DNA from: Palsa-360 sp963719875
GTDB lineage: Bacteria; Acidobacteriota; Terriglobia; Acidiferrales; UBA7541
Direction of reading: 5' to 3'
Length of the DNA stretch: 64,000 nucleotides
Assembly: GCA_963719875.1 (NCBI GenBank)
Contig: CAVRDJ010000002.1
Location: forward strand, 620,001-684,000
This document shows positions 8,101 to 16,886 of the stretch, one piece after another. Made by a program: the position numbers and the translations under genes. The stretch's first letter is position 1. The number at the start of each line of letters is the position of its first letter. The notes beneath the pieces were generated by a model. That model did no database searches and had not been told where the DNA came from. It was given only the letters and a program-made list of their open reading frames with translations.

Positions 8101-10563
8101 TTACTGAACCTGAGTTCCGACAGCCGGAGAACCTGCAGGAGCGGTAGTAGTCATGTTCTTTCCATCTGTGCTGTAGCCGACAATCTTTCCGCCAACTACT
8201 ACCCTGTGAGGAACGCCGACGGTGGAGATCTGTGGCTTCAATACAGGAGCCTGTTGAGTTGGCGCAGCCTGACGGGTCTGACCGGATGATGGAGCGGCCT
8301 GTCTAGCGTTCCCGATAGTTCCGCCTGTATCGTAGCCGTCAATTATCTTCTGAAGTTCTGCGTCTCCTAATTTGCCGACCGCTTCTCGGACATTCGGAGT
8401 AATCAAATCAGGATAGCCGCTTCCCATGATTGCGCGATATTCCTGATTGTTAGAATCCAAACGCCGCAACAAGGTATGGCTCATCTGTTTTGCGGCTACT
8501 TCTATCTGCGCCGGAGTAGATGTGTCGCTTAGAAGAGATTCCCCCGCAGCGATGTCAGGCCCTTGCGGAGCAAACCCCGCCTTCAGGGCATTGGTATATT
8601 CTTCTCGAACAGGATTAATAGCGGCAAGTAACTGTGTATAAGCTGTCGCACCGAATAGTTTCTCTATCTTAGTCAAAGGCGCACGCAAAATCTTCTCGTT
8701 CTGCAAACTAAAGTTCTGGTTGACATCGTGCAAGTCCCCAGCATGCTCAAGGAATGTATTACCGCTTGCGATGTTAGCCATCATCTTTCCGTTTGGATTC
8801 GTGAACTGATTCAGGAACCGAATTTTGTTGTTTGTAATTCCGGGGTCAAACTTAGAATCAAGTTTTTTAGCCTCGGCGTACAGACGCATACGCTCATCTC
8901 CACGCATGCTGGAGATATCCTTCAAAGCCGTCAGGTTGTCGGGCTTGATTAACTCCGCAGCGACAGTTTTCAAATCATCCGTTTCAACATCTCGCGCCGC
9001 CTTGACGCGTTGGGACGCATCTGCGTACTTCTGGCTTACGTCCGCGCTCCTCAAGTCATCCAAACGGGTGTGTGCGTCAAGAAGAGCTTGCTTATTTTCT
9101 GGTGTAGGATTATCGCGAGCAGCGATCGTAGCCGTAGTGATAGCCGCCGTTGCTTCGTTGACGGTCTTGGGAATCTTTTCTCCTCTGGCGGTAGCAGCTT
9201 TGTCTCTGGCTTCTTCGACTTTCTCGCGTTGCGATTCTAGTGTCTTGTCATAGACGCTTTCGCCTTCTTTTGTCCAGCCGTAACGATTACGCAGGTCAGT
9301 CAAACCGGTTGGGTGAGACTGGGCATACGCTAGACTTTCAGGATTTATTTCAGGTTGACCATCCGGGCCGAGCGCAGGAGTTTGTCGACCCGTCGGTTTG
9401 CCATTCACGACTTCAGGAACCATTCGACCTGACGGCAGTTGCCCCGTCACAAACTGCGAAAGAGCCGCCAAATCGGGTAGGTGCGCAGATGCCTTCAAAA
9501 AGGCTGGATCAGCATCCAGTCTCGCGTTCGAATCAATTACTGATTTTGTCTGGTCTAACTGCGACTTCTTAACGCCCGCTTCTTCTTGATCAAAAGCAAT
9601 CTTTGCAGCGACGGCATGCATATTCTGGCCCTGCTGAATAAGGCTGGCGGCTTGGGCACCTGTTAAAGTTTGGCCGACATCAAAATGAATCCCCGGGACA
9701 GAATTTATCAAGTCGAGAGTCTTGCCCGCCGATAACTTCAGGTCTGGCAAATTTCCAACTACCGTATAAGTCTTCTGCAGCATCGGCATGCCCGCAGCAT
9801 CAGTCATCGGCTTCCCGTCTTTCCCTGTCGGTTGAAAACTGCCCGTCGATTGAAAGTGCGTCTGAGTTGGATCAATTGCGCCAGAAGCTACATACTGTTG
9901 ATACTGTCCCTCCGTGATATCCGGAAATAAAATCTTTGCGGGTTCCAATCCAAGAGCGGATTGATCTTCCGTATAAAGTTTTATAAAAGCCTTTCCATTT
10001 GCGATGTCTTCGTGATTCGCAGAATCAGAAGCGGCATGAAGCAACGCCTGTTGATGTAGAGTCTGTACTGAGGTCAGTGCGATCGCTGCTCTTTCACGAT
10101 CTTCTTGAGTTTGAAATTTTTGCGCTTCTTGTTGACGTTGTGTTTGCGCTGCTCTAATGCGCCCAACTGCGGAAAGTATCCCCTCACCAGGAAGAGCGCC
10201 TTTCGCCGCCTCGGCGGAATCAGCGAGCGCGTCCTGGGCCCCGCTGAACATTTTAGTCACCCCGGCCAGGATGCTGCGAGCCCACTGGCCCGGCTTACCT
10301 TGCTCACTCGCAGGCGTATTTGCTGCCGCGCTGTTCAACCCGTCATGAAACTTTTCTAGTAGTGGCGAATTTGATGTTGACGCAGGAGGCGTGATCGGGG
10401 CGGCTTTAGTCGGATTCTGATCCGGCGCTTGTTGATCTGATTGGGCGGGCATTGCATCCGCAATAGGAAGTACTGGCGCCGGGGCTCCTACGGCGCCCGG
10501 AGTTACAGGCGAGGCTGCAGCCTGCAATTCCGGCGAAAGTTGGTTCAAATTTGAAATTGCCAT
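8101..10563 (-). CDS. 820-residue phage-internal-type protein
   Basis: The largest operon protein. Residues 1-70 are low-complexity Ala/Pro/Gln. Residues 110-180 contain a helical, Gln-rich stretch. Residues 330-540 form long charged helices (KTLESQREKVEEARDKAAT). A conserved-looking core of about residues 540-740 contains NTFLEHAGDLHDVN. Residues 745-780 are again Pro/Gln-rich. The end has two Gly turns (VVVGGKIVGYSTDG). No catalytic motif is visible. The size, low-complexity head and helical body recall internal virion or DNA-ejection proteins of podoviruses. That is an inference, notable because no capsid gene is found nearby. Confidence 0.75.
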   Translation of the reverse strand: MAISNLNQLSPELQAAASPVTPGAVGAPAPVLPIADAMPAQSDQQAPDQNPTKAAPITPPASTSNSPLLEKFHDGLNSAAANTPASEQGKPGQWARSILAGVTKMFSGAQDALADSAEAAKGALPGEGILSAVGRIRAAQTQRQQEAQKFQTQEDRERAAIALTSVQTLHQQALLHAASDSANHEDIANGKAFIKLYTEDQSALGLEPAKILFPDITEGQYQQYVASGAIDPTQTHFQSTGSFQPTGKDGKPMTDAAGMPMLQKTYTVVGNLPDLKLSAGKTLDLINSVPGIHFDVGQTLTGAQAASLIQQGQNMHAVAAKIAFDQEEAGVKKSQLDQTKSVIDSNARLDADPAFLKASAHLPDLAALSQFVTGQLPSGRMVPEVVNGKPTGRQTPALGPDGQPEINPESLAYAQSHPTGLTDLRNRYGWTKEGESVYDKTLESQREKVEEARDKAATARGEKIPKTVNEATAAITTATIAARDNPTPENKQALLDAHTRLDDLRSADVSQKYADASQRVKAARDVETDDLKTVAAELIKPDNLTALKDISSMRGDERMRLYAEAKKLDSKFDPGITNNKIRFLNQFTNPNGKMMANIASGNTFLEHAGDLHDVNQNFSLQNEKILRAPLTKIEKLFGATAYTQLLAAINPVREEYTNALKAGFAPQGPDIAAGESLLSDTSTPAQIEVAAKQMSHTLLRRLDSNNQEYRAIMGSGYPDLITPNVREAVGKLGDAELQKIIDGYDTGGTIGNARQAAPSSGQTRQAAPTQQAPVLKPQISTVGVPHRVVVGGKIVGYSTDGKNMTTTAPAGSPAVGTQVQ

Positions 10564-10624
10564 AAAAATTTATCCTCTGTGTTGCGTTGAACTTTCGTTA
10601 TGCTGCTGATATGTTTTGTGGGTA

Positions 10625-11227
10625 TTACTCCGAGCGGACCTCGGCGAAGCGCGGATCTGAGTTGATTCTGTCGATTTCGGCCTTGCGAGCGGCATAGGCT
10701 TGCGCATGCGATCGCGCATTTTCGCCACGGAGAGTCGCGGCATTCGCCTTCAAGTCGTTATATTCTTTCCGTAGCTTATTAAGACGTGCATTATTCCTGG
10801 CGGAATCGTATATGCTATCAACCTGCTTTGCTGCGGCGGTGCGTTCACTTCCTGACAAACGAGCGGTCTGTTTTTCGACGCCGCTCAAACTGTTTTTCTC
10901 GCGCTGGGTAAGTTCCCGCTCGACCCGCTTTACGACGGGCGGAAAAGAGTTTCTAATTTTCTGGATGACCTCTGGCGTCAAAACCGGTTCGGCGTCAGGC
11001 AATTTGATCCTGTTGTCTCCGACACAATTGCGAAAGGCGGCCCAGAGTGAACGAGTAGAGATATATTCCTTTGCCAAGCCGAGGGCTCTTAATTCCTCGA
11101 CAAGAACGGGAATAAAACCGCCGTCCAGAGATGGGTATTTCTTGAAGATCTCGTTCGCGAATTCCTGAATGGCGACTCCCCATTTCTTTAATTGCTCTTG
11201 CGAAATTGGCGCTACTTGTGTTGACAT
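10625..11227 (-). CDS. Hypothetical helical protein, 200 residues
   Basis: ATG after AAGGAATAG. The N-terminal half (residues 10-75) looks globular and helical (WGVAIQEFANEIFKKYPSL). The C-terminal half is a basic, Ala/Asn/Arg-rich coiled coil (KLRKEYNDLKANAATLRGEN). No domain is recognised. It lies between the tandem paralogous small genes and the 820-residue gene and is probably co-transcribed with them. Confidence 0.68.
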   Translation of the reverse strand: MSTQVAPISQEQLKKWGVAIQEFANEIFKKYPSLDGGFIPVLVEELRALGLAKEYISTRSLWAAFRNCVGDNRIKLPDAEPVLTPEVIQKIRNSFPPVVKRVERELTQREKNSLSGVEKQTARLSGSERTAAAKQVDSIYDSARNNARLNKLRKEYNDLKANAATLRGENARSHAQAYAARKAEIDRINSDPRFAEVRSE

Positions 11228-11278
11228 TTTCTATTCCTTATTGAGAGACTAAAGTTAGATTGAAATACTGAATGCGAA

Positions 11279-11590
11279 TTAATTTACCGTGTCGGACTGA
11301 AGCACAGCGATAATCGTCAGGCACTCGTCTAGTCGTCGCTGGTGCAAACTCCGCAGTAGTAAAATTTTATCGTCGAAATCTTCGGGAACAATCCGCCGAA
11401 TCAACGCTAGCCATTTCTGGTGGTGGACGGCGTCTTGGGTGTTTATTCGAAGCGCCTCTTGGATCTGTGATTTTGTGAACTTCGGGTCTAACTGCATATC
11501 TTCGGAAGTAAGCGGTCGCATTTGTTGAAGAACCGAGATCTCGTTATCTATCGCGGCGGCCGGCAGTTCATCGCGGTATTTGATTATCAT
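11279..11590 (-). CDS. Small helical protein, paralogue B
   Basis: A 103-residue protein. Its last 50 residues align with the last 50 of the gene just upstream (11590-11886): both show W..(L/V)I...(V/A)PED..D....L..L..RRL.E..TII and both end in VN. The ATG shares one base with the TGA of that gene, so translation is coupled. The pair looks like a tandem duplication that diverged. No known domain. Confidence 0.68.
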   Translation of the reverse strand: MIIKYRDELPAAAIDNEISVLQQMRPLTSEDMQLDPKFTKSQIQEALRINTQDAVHHQKWLALIRRIVPEDFDDKILLLRSLHQRRLDECLTIIAVLQSDTVN

Positions 11591-11886
11591 CAGTTCACCA
11601 AACTCACACTCATAATTATAGTTGCTGCTTCAAGCAGCCGGCGATTGAGTAGTGCATCCAAAACATTCATACGGTCTGAGCGATCTTCTGGCGCGACATC
11701 ATTGATGACATCAAGCCACATTTGTAGTTTCGCCAGATTTAGGGTGTGGTCATAGATTATGCTGTGGCGCTCGTTTTTAGACATCTTCGACGGGTCTGGG
11801 TGAAGTTCGTGGTAAAGAGGCTCCCCAACCCACTCCAGCGCGGCTATAGCCGTCTCTATACGAGACAATAATGTGACCTCGCTCAT
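11590..11886 (-). CDS. Small helical protein, paralogue A
   Basis: A 98-residue protein, paralogous at its C-terminus to the next gene (see 11279-11590). The N-terminal half is different (LLSRIETAIAALEWVG and NERHSIIYDHTLNLAKLQMW). Its ATG overlaps the stop of the preceding gene by 4 bases (ATGA at 11883-11886). All helices, no Cys, no catalytic motif. Function unknown. Confidence 0.68.
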   Translation of the reverse strand: MSEVTLLSRIETAIAALEWVGEPLYHELHPDPSKMSKNERHSIIYDHTLNLAKLQMWLDVINDVAPEDRSDRMNVLDALLNRRLLEAATIIMSVSLVN

Positions 11887-12044
11887 TTCGTACTTCCTGT
11901 GCCAAGTTGCTGGCTATCTCGGCCTGGACGGATTTCAGTCTCGGCGTCTCGGCTTGGCGCGAGTTTTGCTTCCCGCCGGTCGCTTTCTTCCTTATTTATG
12001 CGGGCCTGCCTAGCCAGTGCGTAACTCACCTGCTGGTATTCCAT
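11883..12044 (-). CDS. 53-residue charged micro-protein
   Basis: It starts at ATG 12044, whose A is the last base of the TAA of the gene before it (TAATG), and ends with an ATGA overlap on the next gene. The two overlaps make this short frame very likely to be translated. It is highly charged (QARINKEESDRREAKL), probably one helix with a disordered tail. Function unknown. Confidence 0.6.
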   Translation of the reverse strand: MEYQQVSYALARQARINKEESDRREAKLAPSRDAETEIRPGRDSQQLGTGSTK

Positions 12045-12400
12045 TACTTTTTCCTCCGAGGTGTCGGCACGTGTTGGGGGCGTATCAACCAAATAGACTC
12101 GCCGGTAGGATCGATTAGCGTCGAGACCTCTATGCTTAGAATGGGCTTGATCTTTTTCTTTTTGTTGCCGACAATCGCCGCCATAAAATCTTGAAAAGAT
12201 ATTCTGATATTCAAAACTTCTATATTCCGGTAGACATCTGAAGCGAGTGCCCACTCGTTCGTCAAATCGCGAGCTCGGAAATAGCTCTTCAAACCCCAGA
12301 TAAAGGCGTTGGACTCGGACTTCTTTAATGCCTCCCGCTCACGCTTCCTGAAAAGGCGCACGCGGTACTTAATCGCTTCTTTTGATTCTTTCTTCGCCAC
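12044..12400 (-). CDS. Basic hypothetical protein, 118 residues
   Basis: I place the start at GTG 12400 because GGGGAGGAGG lies directly upstream; an open frame continues another 39 codons but has no coding look. The N-terminus is very basic and helical (KYRVRLFRKREREALKKSE), the middle carries NAFIWGLKSYFRARDLTNEW, and the C-terminus has beta strands (IKPILSIEVSTLID). It could bind nucleic acid. First gene of an overlapping set of four. Confidence 0.62.
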   Translation of the reverse strand: MAKKESKEAIKYRVRLFRKREREALKKSESNAFIWGLKSYFRARDLTNEWALASDVYRNIEVLNIRISFQDFMAAIVGNKKKKIKPILSIEVSTLIDPTGESIWLIRPQHVPTPRRKK

Positions 12401-12665
12401 GGCGCCTCCTCCCCTGCGGGGGTTACAGGTAACGGTTCTTCTAGCCAATAAAAATCCGACCGGAAACGAACACGGTCGGTAAACTGCGTCTAGATTAAGG
12501 ATAGAAGGAGGGCCCAACTCCCGGGCGGAAATCGGGCCGTCTTAGGATATGATCGTCGTGGTTAGCACCACGAGAGAGGGTTTGTGTCCCCTCATATAAG
12601 CACCGCGGTGTTTTTGAATAACGGAATTATTAGTTAACTTATAGCAATGGAATGATTTACAAAAT
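12401..12665. other. Intergenic region with hairpins inside the long operon
   Basis: About 265 bases. It contains a CGTGG/CCACG hairpin at about 12555-12570 and a perfect CACCGCGGTG palindrome at about 12602-12611 followed on the plus strand by TTTTT. Read on the minus strand these lie between the stop of the 299-residue gene and the start of the 118-residue gene, so this is a likely termination or promoter point that splits the operon into two transcripts. Confidence 0.4.
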
Positions 12666-13565
12666 TTACTGATTCCCGTCTGGTGTGTTACGAAATTCAG
12701 AGGGGTAGATCATGGCTTTGCAGAATCGACATCGAAGCGGCAGCCGATCCGCAAAGACCAAAGCTCGGCGTGCATGGTCAGTGTCAGTACATTTTGTCGG
12801 CTTCTTCGCTAGTTCGATCGGGTGCGGCTGGCAGTACTTTATCGAAGCGCGGATATATTTTTGGTGGAGCTTCAGGAAATGCTCGATTACTTCTCTACGC
12901 CACTCAGAATCAAAGTCTCCAAATCCACACCGGAAACTCGTGCCTACTTCGATGCAACTGTCTTCGGCCAGTTTTTCTGCGAATAGTTTTTTGTCTGCCT
13001 TATCCCATTTTGATGGCGTGTAAAAGTTTTGCCGGTTAACCCATGTATAAGCGGTCTCTTTTTTCTCCGCTACAGTTCGTTTTGCTTCTTCAAATGTCTT
13101 TGGGTTATAACCGCTCGGCCTGATTGCCGCGCCGCTTTCTTTCCGCTCAACCGCCCTTTCTGTCCTATGGAAAACGTCACCGCCGGTCGTTTCGCCGTGG
13201 ATCAGTCCGGCACCGTCTCGATTTTCATGCATGATAAAATCAATCTCATCCTGCAAGGCCTTTTTAAGCGCCATGGTGGCCGCTTTTTCAGCTTTACGCG
13301 CCCGGTAGGCAGCCTGTTTCTCGGCAGCGGTTTCGAACTTTTTAGGCCTGCCACGCTTTTTAGCCGCAACAAGAATCTGCCGTTCGAGAGACGCCAACTC
13401 TTCCGGAGTAGGCGGTGCCGACGCCGCGTCCGTTGTCTCGACTTTGGGTTGTTCGTTCGGCTCAGGCGGGAGCCCGACAAGGCCGGTGAAAAGTCGTTTC
13501 TTACGCAGGTACGACGGCTCGGCCTGTGGCGCCATCATCCGGGCCGAAAGTGGATCGCTACTCAT
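12666..13565 (-). CDS. AT-hook and zinc-ribbon protein, 299 residues
   Basis: ATG at 13565 overlaps the TGA of the preceding gene (ATGA, 13562-13565) and has AGAGGG upstream. Residues about 69-77 hold an AT-hook core (KRGRPKKF) followed by a helical basic stretch (AEKQAAYRARKAEKAA). The C-terminus has four Cys, including a CRFC pair (CQPHP about residue 247, CTDTD about 261, CRFC about 281), which fits a zinc-binding domain. It could be a DNA-binding regulator of the element. No enzymatic motif is seen. Confidence 0.65.
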   Translation of the reverse strand: MSSDPLSARMMAPQAEPSYLRKKRLFTGLVGLPPEPNEQPKVETTDAASAPPTPEELASLERQILVAAKKRGRPKKFETAAEKQAAYRARKAEKAATMALKKALQDEIDFIMHENRDGAGLIHGETTGGDVFHRTERAVERKESGAAIRPSGYNPKTFEEAKRTVAEKKETAYTWVNRQNFYTPSKWDKADKKLFAEKLAEDSCIEVGTSFRCGFGDFDSEWRREVIEHFLKLHQKYIRASIKYCQPHPIELAKKPTKCTDTDHARRALVFADRLPLRCRFCKAMIYPSEFRNTPDGNQ

Positions 13566-13906
13566 ACGCCCTCTTTGCCGCCGCGCTCGATCTCGGCCCG
13601 AGCCTCTTGAACCGCCCGGGAAGCATCTTCCGCGGAGATGTTGTGTTTGGCTCGAAGGATCTGAGCCAAAAGTGCGTTGTCTGCTTGCGAATCTTGCAGG
13701 CAATCAAGAGCTTCCTGCCTGGCTGCGGCCTTTCGCTGGTCCAAAGTTAGTCCGGCGGGCTCCGCCTTCACGGGTTCAGCACTCCAAATCGGTTTGTTGA
13801 TCTGAGCGATGTCTCGGTCAGGCCACGCGTTGCTAGATTTTGGGGGAATTAATCCACTATCCGTTTGCGAAGGATGGAACAAATTTTTGAATGATGGGTT
13901 AGACAT
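13562..13906 (-). CDS. Hypothetical protein, 114 residues
   Basis: A small protein. The first 50 residues are Pro/Ser/Asn-rich and probably disordered. The second half is helical (TLDQRKAAARQEALDCLQD and NISAEDASRAVQEARAEIE). It overlaps the 299-residue gene by 4 bases and starts 11 bases after the preceding stop. The layout resembles small scaffold- or terminase-associated phage proteins, but no family is recognised. Confidence 0.62.
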   Translation of the reverse strand: MSNPSFKNLFHPSQTDSGLIPPKSSNAWPDRDIAQINKPIWSAEPVKAEPAGLTLDQRKAAARQEALDCLQDSQADNALLAQILRAKHNISAEDASRAVQEARAEIERGGKEGV

Positions 13907-13917
13907 AAACTTCGTTT

Positions 13918-14520
13918 TTACTCCTCGTCATCACGCTGGGCTAGAATGGCGTCAATTGCGCCGGGCCGCGTACGAGCGAGAAGGCGCTTGAAAGCCGGAA
14001 GATCGGTAGAGGCCAAATCTAACAACATTATTTTCGAACGGTACATGATGGGAACTTCCATATAACCGTCTTTCGCTGGACCGCGGGCCACGGCCTTTAG
14101 CTGGTCTGTCGACAACGCGGCCAATTCCCGCTTTCGGCGGATATTGTCAGCGATCGTGCGGACCGTACTGATGTGCGTCAGGTCGCTCAACAATCTGGCG
14201 CGTTCGTGTTTTTCGGTCTCGGGCGACATCGTACGATTCGCAATGATATAATTCACAAGTTTCTGGCGTTCAACGTATTCTGACTGCTTGGCTAGATGCT
14301 GATTTACCGACGTATAATCCAATGCATCTTGGAGTTTTTGTGCAGTGATTTGACTCGTGTCGCCTTCGAAAAAACTCGTTAAAACACTGATGTTTGCTAT
14401 GCAATTGATTACCTCGCGGTTCTGGTCAAAGAAGTCCGCGAAGGCTTGCTCGACCCGGGCCTTCTCTGCAAGTTCCTTTTCTTTGTTGCGTTGGTCCTTC
14501 TTTTCTTCCTGGTACGTCAT
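13918..14520 (-). CDS. Hypothetical helical protein, 200 residues
   Basis: ATG after GAGGAGATTTT. The N-terminus is a charged helix (EEKKDQRNKEKELAEKARVEQ). The rest is mostly helical, with repeated basic patches (NIRRKRELAALSTDQLKAV) and an Asp/Glu tail. No domain or catalytic motif is recognised. It is part of the operon between the cold-shock-like gene and the 114-residue gene. Confidence 0.66.
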   Translation of the reverse strand: MTYQEEKKDQRNKEKELAEKARVEQAFADFFDQNREVINCIANISVLTSFFEGDTSQITAQKLQDALDYTSVNQHLAKQSEYVERQKLVNYIIANRTMSPETEKHERARLLSDLTHISTVRTIADNIRRKRELAALSTDQLKAVARGPAKDGYMEVPIMYRSKIMLLDLASTDLPAFKRLLARTRPGAIDAILAQRDDEE

Positions 14521-14542
14521 AAAATCTCCTCGGGCGTTTGCC

Positions 14543-15145
14543 CTAATTTTGGTAAACTTCTATTTCCTTTGCCATTAATCCTATGTGTCCGCGACTCGCT
14601 TGCACGACAACAAAACGAACTCTCGTGCCGGGTTTAATCTCTTCCGGGGCAATCTCGCTGAGCAAATCCTCTTGAACGCAATACAAACCATCACGACTTC
14701 CGTGTTCGCCATAACCATCAGGACGGATATACCCAGACCACCCTTTCGAGTTCTGCCGCCAACAAACCACGGTTCCATCGACTGGCGGCTGTCCGACTAA
14801 ATCATCCATCGTCGTCTGTTCTACAGGCTCTATTTCTGATTCGTTTGTTATGTTTTCCCGCCAATGCCGGGACAGCATTCCTGCCGCCTTTTCAATCTGC
14901 GCCGGGCCTGTGACCGGTCCGGTGGATATGTGGATTGTGCTGGGCTCAGGCGCTACGGCAGGCGCTACGGCAGGCTCTACACTTCTGTATGAGCCGGCGA
15001 GTACTTCCGGCTTCTCTCGCACGCGGAACTGATGGACTCGCCCGTTTTGGAATCGATACATCAACGTATGGCCAGGACACGGAATCGGAAAGCTTTCCGA
15101 TATTTCTTCGGCTGAAAACGAGCGTTCACAAAGTATGCAAATCAT
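14543..15145 (-). CDS. Zinc-knuckle plus cold-shock-like domain protein
   Basis: Start at ATG 15145 after AAAAGGAAC; an open frame runs 42 codons further up but lacks a site. Residues 3-6 are CILC, with another Cys near 23. Residues 60-110 are Pro/Ala-rich and encoded partly by a tandem GGCAGGCGCTAC repeat. The last 75 residues look like a cold-shock/OB domain: GTVVCW...KGWSGYIRPDG, then DGLYCVQEDL and GTRVRFVVV...G..A. The domain would bind single-stranded nucleic acid. It is one of two such proteins in the element. Confidence 0.65.
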   Translation of the reverse strand: MICILCERSFSAEEISESFPIPCPGHTLMYRFQNGRVHQFRVREKPEVLAGSYRSVEPAVAPAVAPEPSTIHISTGPVTGPAQIEKAAGMLSRHWRENITNESEIEPVEQTTMDDLVGQPPVDGTVVCWRQNSKGWSGYIRPDGYGEHGSRDGLYCVQEDLLSEIAPEEIKPGTRVRFVVVQASRGHIGLMAKEIEVYQN

Positions 15146-15258
15146 AGTGTTCCTTTTTAGATATAGAATTTTTGCGGCCGCCAGAGAAGAGGCTGGCGGC
15201 CACCCAGCGGCTTGATGTGCCGCATTCACACCAGTAGGAGCTACTGGTGCGAAATCAA

Positions 15259-15984
15259 TTACAGCTTCCAATCGAGGGGTGGTGTTGCGAACCCGGCATT
15301 CAGGCTTTCGCGGATTGCTCGTTCTACTCGCTCGACTTCACTTATCGGCGCCGGTTGAGGCACAACCTGGACAGGCACGGGCACGTGGGCGCGTTGTTCA
15401 ATCAGGATCTGTGCGGCGATTGCCTGATCGAAGTCTTCGTGATTGGGATGCTTGGTTATGAATTCCGCAACAGCGTGCAAGAACTGTCGTAGCGTGGCGT
15501 GTGAGAATACTGTTGAGAAGCCATATGTGTACCAGTTTTTGTCCCAACGATAAAATTCTTCGCGAATCTTGGGATTAATATCCGGGCGATGAACGCTCGC
15601 GAACTCTTCGGCGTCGGCGTGATGCATGATCCGGCAGTTACCCGTCGAGATGACGTATGCCTCGACTTCTTCGAACAATGTATCGACGAAAGGCAAGCCG
15701 TCAGGCGGTCCAATCTTGGCGCCTGGTTTGTTAAGGTGCTCGATAACGTCTTGGACTGATTGCCGCAAAGCAAGGAATTCAGTCTGCTTGGTCTCCAGGG
15801 CCTGGAGCTCTTCCGGCTTGAGCGCGGCTCGATTGTGCGCCCAGAACTGTTCGCGATTTTGGGCCCGTTCATATATTTCTTCGGCCTGCTTGTCGCGAGC
15901 TCTTTTTTCCTGTTGACGTTTTTGCCAGGCTGCACGCTGTTGACGTTTTGCTTCAATCTGTTCTGGCGTTCGTTCTCTTTGCAT
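15259..15984 (-). CDS. Hypothetical protein with coiled-coil N-terminus
   Basis: A 241-residue protein, ATG after AGAGGAGATC. Residues 1-75 form a very charged coiled coil (RERTPEQIEAKRQQRAAWQKR). The middle (residues 100-180) looks globular, with His, Trp and Tyr clusters (IMHHADAEEF, EEFYRWDKNWYTYGF). A Pro-rich linker leads to a short C-terminal helix. No known domain. It follows the HNH gene by 11 bases. Confidence 0.66.
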   Translation of the reverse strand: MQRERTPEQIEAKRQQRAAWQKRQQEKRARDKQAEEIYERAQNREQFWAHNRAALKPEELQALETKQTEFLALRQSVQDVIEHLNKPGAKIGPPDGLPFVDTLFEEVEAYVISTGNCRIMHHADAEEFASVHRPDINPKIREEFYRWDKNWYTYGFSTVFSHATLRQFLHAVAEFITKHPNHEDFDQAIAAQILIEQRAHVPVPVQVVPQPAPISEVERVERAIRESLNAGFATPPLDWKL

Positions 15985-15995
15985 ATGATCTCCTC

Positions 15996-16424
15996 TTACT
16001 TTTTCATTCCTTTAATTTCTGACTGCCTGATTTGTTCCAGGCCGGGCTTCAAGATCAGCATTTGCTCAAACGTGTACAGGTCCGAACGGGTCGAGTTACA
16101 TCGGCCACACGCCGGTATGATCGCGTTCCAGCAGAAATGCGGCTTTTCGTTATCGACGCGATCAAGCGCAAAGCCTGTCCGACTGAGCAGGCCCCGGCAA
16201 TAAAGGCACGCGCCGTCTTTTATGAGTTCGGAGTAGAAATCAAATTTCCAAAGAAGATCGGTGAAGGGTATCCGCTCTTTTTCCAGGACTCTTAGCAGGC
16301 AAGCGTGGCGTTGGAGTGGGTTCTGGCCTTCTTGTTGATGGACCTCGCGGCATTCGTCATCGCAGAACTTTGCAGATGTCGTGCTTTCAAACGTGCGTTC
16401 ACAAACCGGGCAAATCTTTCGCAT
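15996..16424 (-). CDS. HNH-type endonuclease-like protein
   Basis: A 142-residue protein with two metal-binding parts. Residues 5-25 form a zinc knuckle (CPVC ... CDDEC). The C-terminal half has the HNH layout found in phage HNH proteins: CLYC, then GFALDRVDN with the catalytic-type Asp/His region, then CGRCNSTRSD about 25 residues later and a TFEQML helix. A clean catalytic His before the second strand is not certain, as the region reads ALDRVDNEKPHF. HNH genes often sit beside phage packaging sites. Here it is the first gene of the long operon. Confidence 0.72.
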   Translation of the reverse strand: MRKICPVCERTFESTTSAKFCDDECREVHQQEGQNPLQRHACLLRVLEKERIPFTDLLWKFDFYSELIKDGACLYCRGLLSRTGFALDRVDNEKPHFCWNAIIPACGRCNSTRSDLYTFEQMLILKPGLEQIRQSEIKGMKK

Positions 16425-16886
16425 TCCTTTCTGCCCGAAGATCGGGCTCTCCTAAAAATGGATAACAATTCCCAGCTAGGTAAGTAGCCTGGGCGGATAC
16501 GACGGGGCGGGTTACCCCACGGGCGGCCTACCGGGTGGGGTAGATGTAACCGGTACCTTCGAAAATTGTGAAAATTAAAATGCCGGTGGCCTATTTTGGG
16601 GAAGCATTTTTCACGATGACGCCGCGCCGCTCGCAATCGACCCCTTGGGGGCGGCACAACCCCTGCGTTATCAACGACATAAAAGGTACCTGGATTTTCA
16701 GAATCTGGACACAAGAAAATATGTCTTCAGTCTCTCAAGCGCGTACTCCCCGAACAATCTCACCTGAAGGGAGATTCAAAACGCTGCTTGCCCTTTTATG
16801 ACAGATTGATTTTGTTGCAGGAGATCCCCTGATTTATCGTGCGGGTTGCGGCTGTGATGCTCTATCCCTGATAAGATTGCGTTGCC
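16425..16886. other. Non-coding region with a large hairpin, possible operon promoter or packaging site
   Basis: About 460 bases without a supported gene. A hairpin at about 16510-16556 pairs GGTTAC with GTAACC and ACCCCAC with GTGGGGT. Further right lie CCCCTTGGGGG (about 16641) and a short AT-rich stretch. This is the only long gap before the HNH-led operon, so its promoter must be here. A cos/pac-like site is possible but unproven. Confidence 0.4.
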
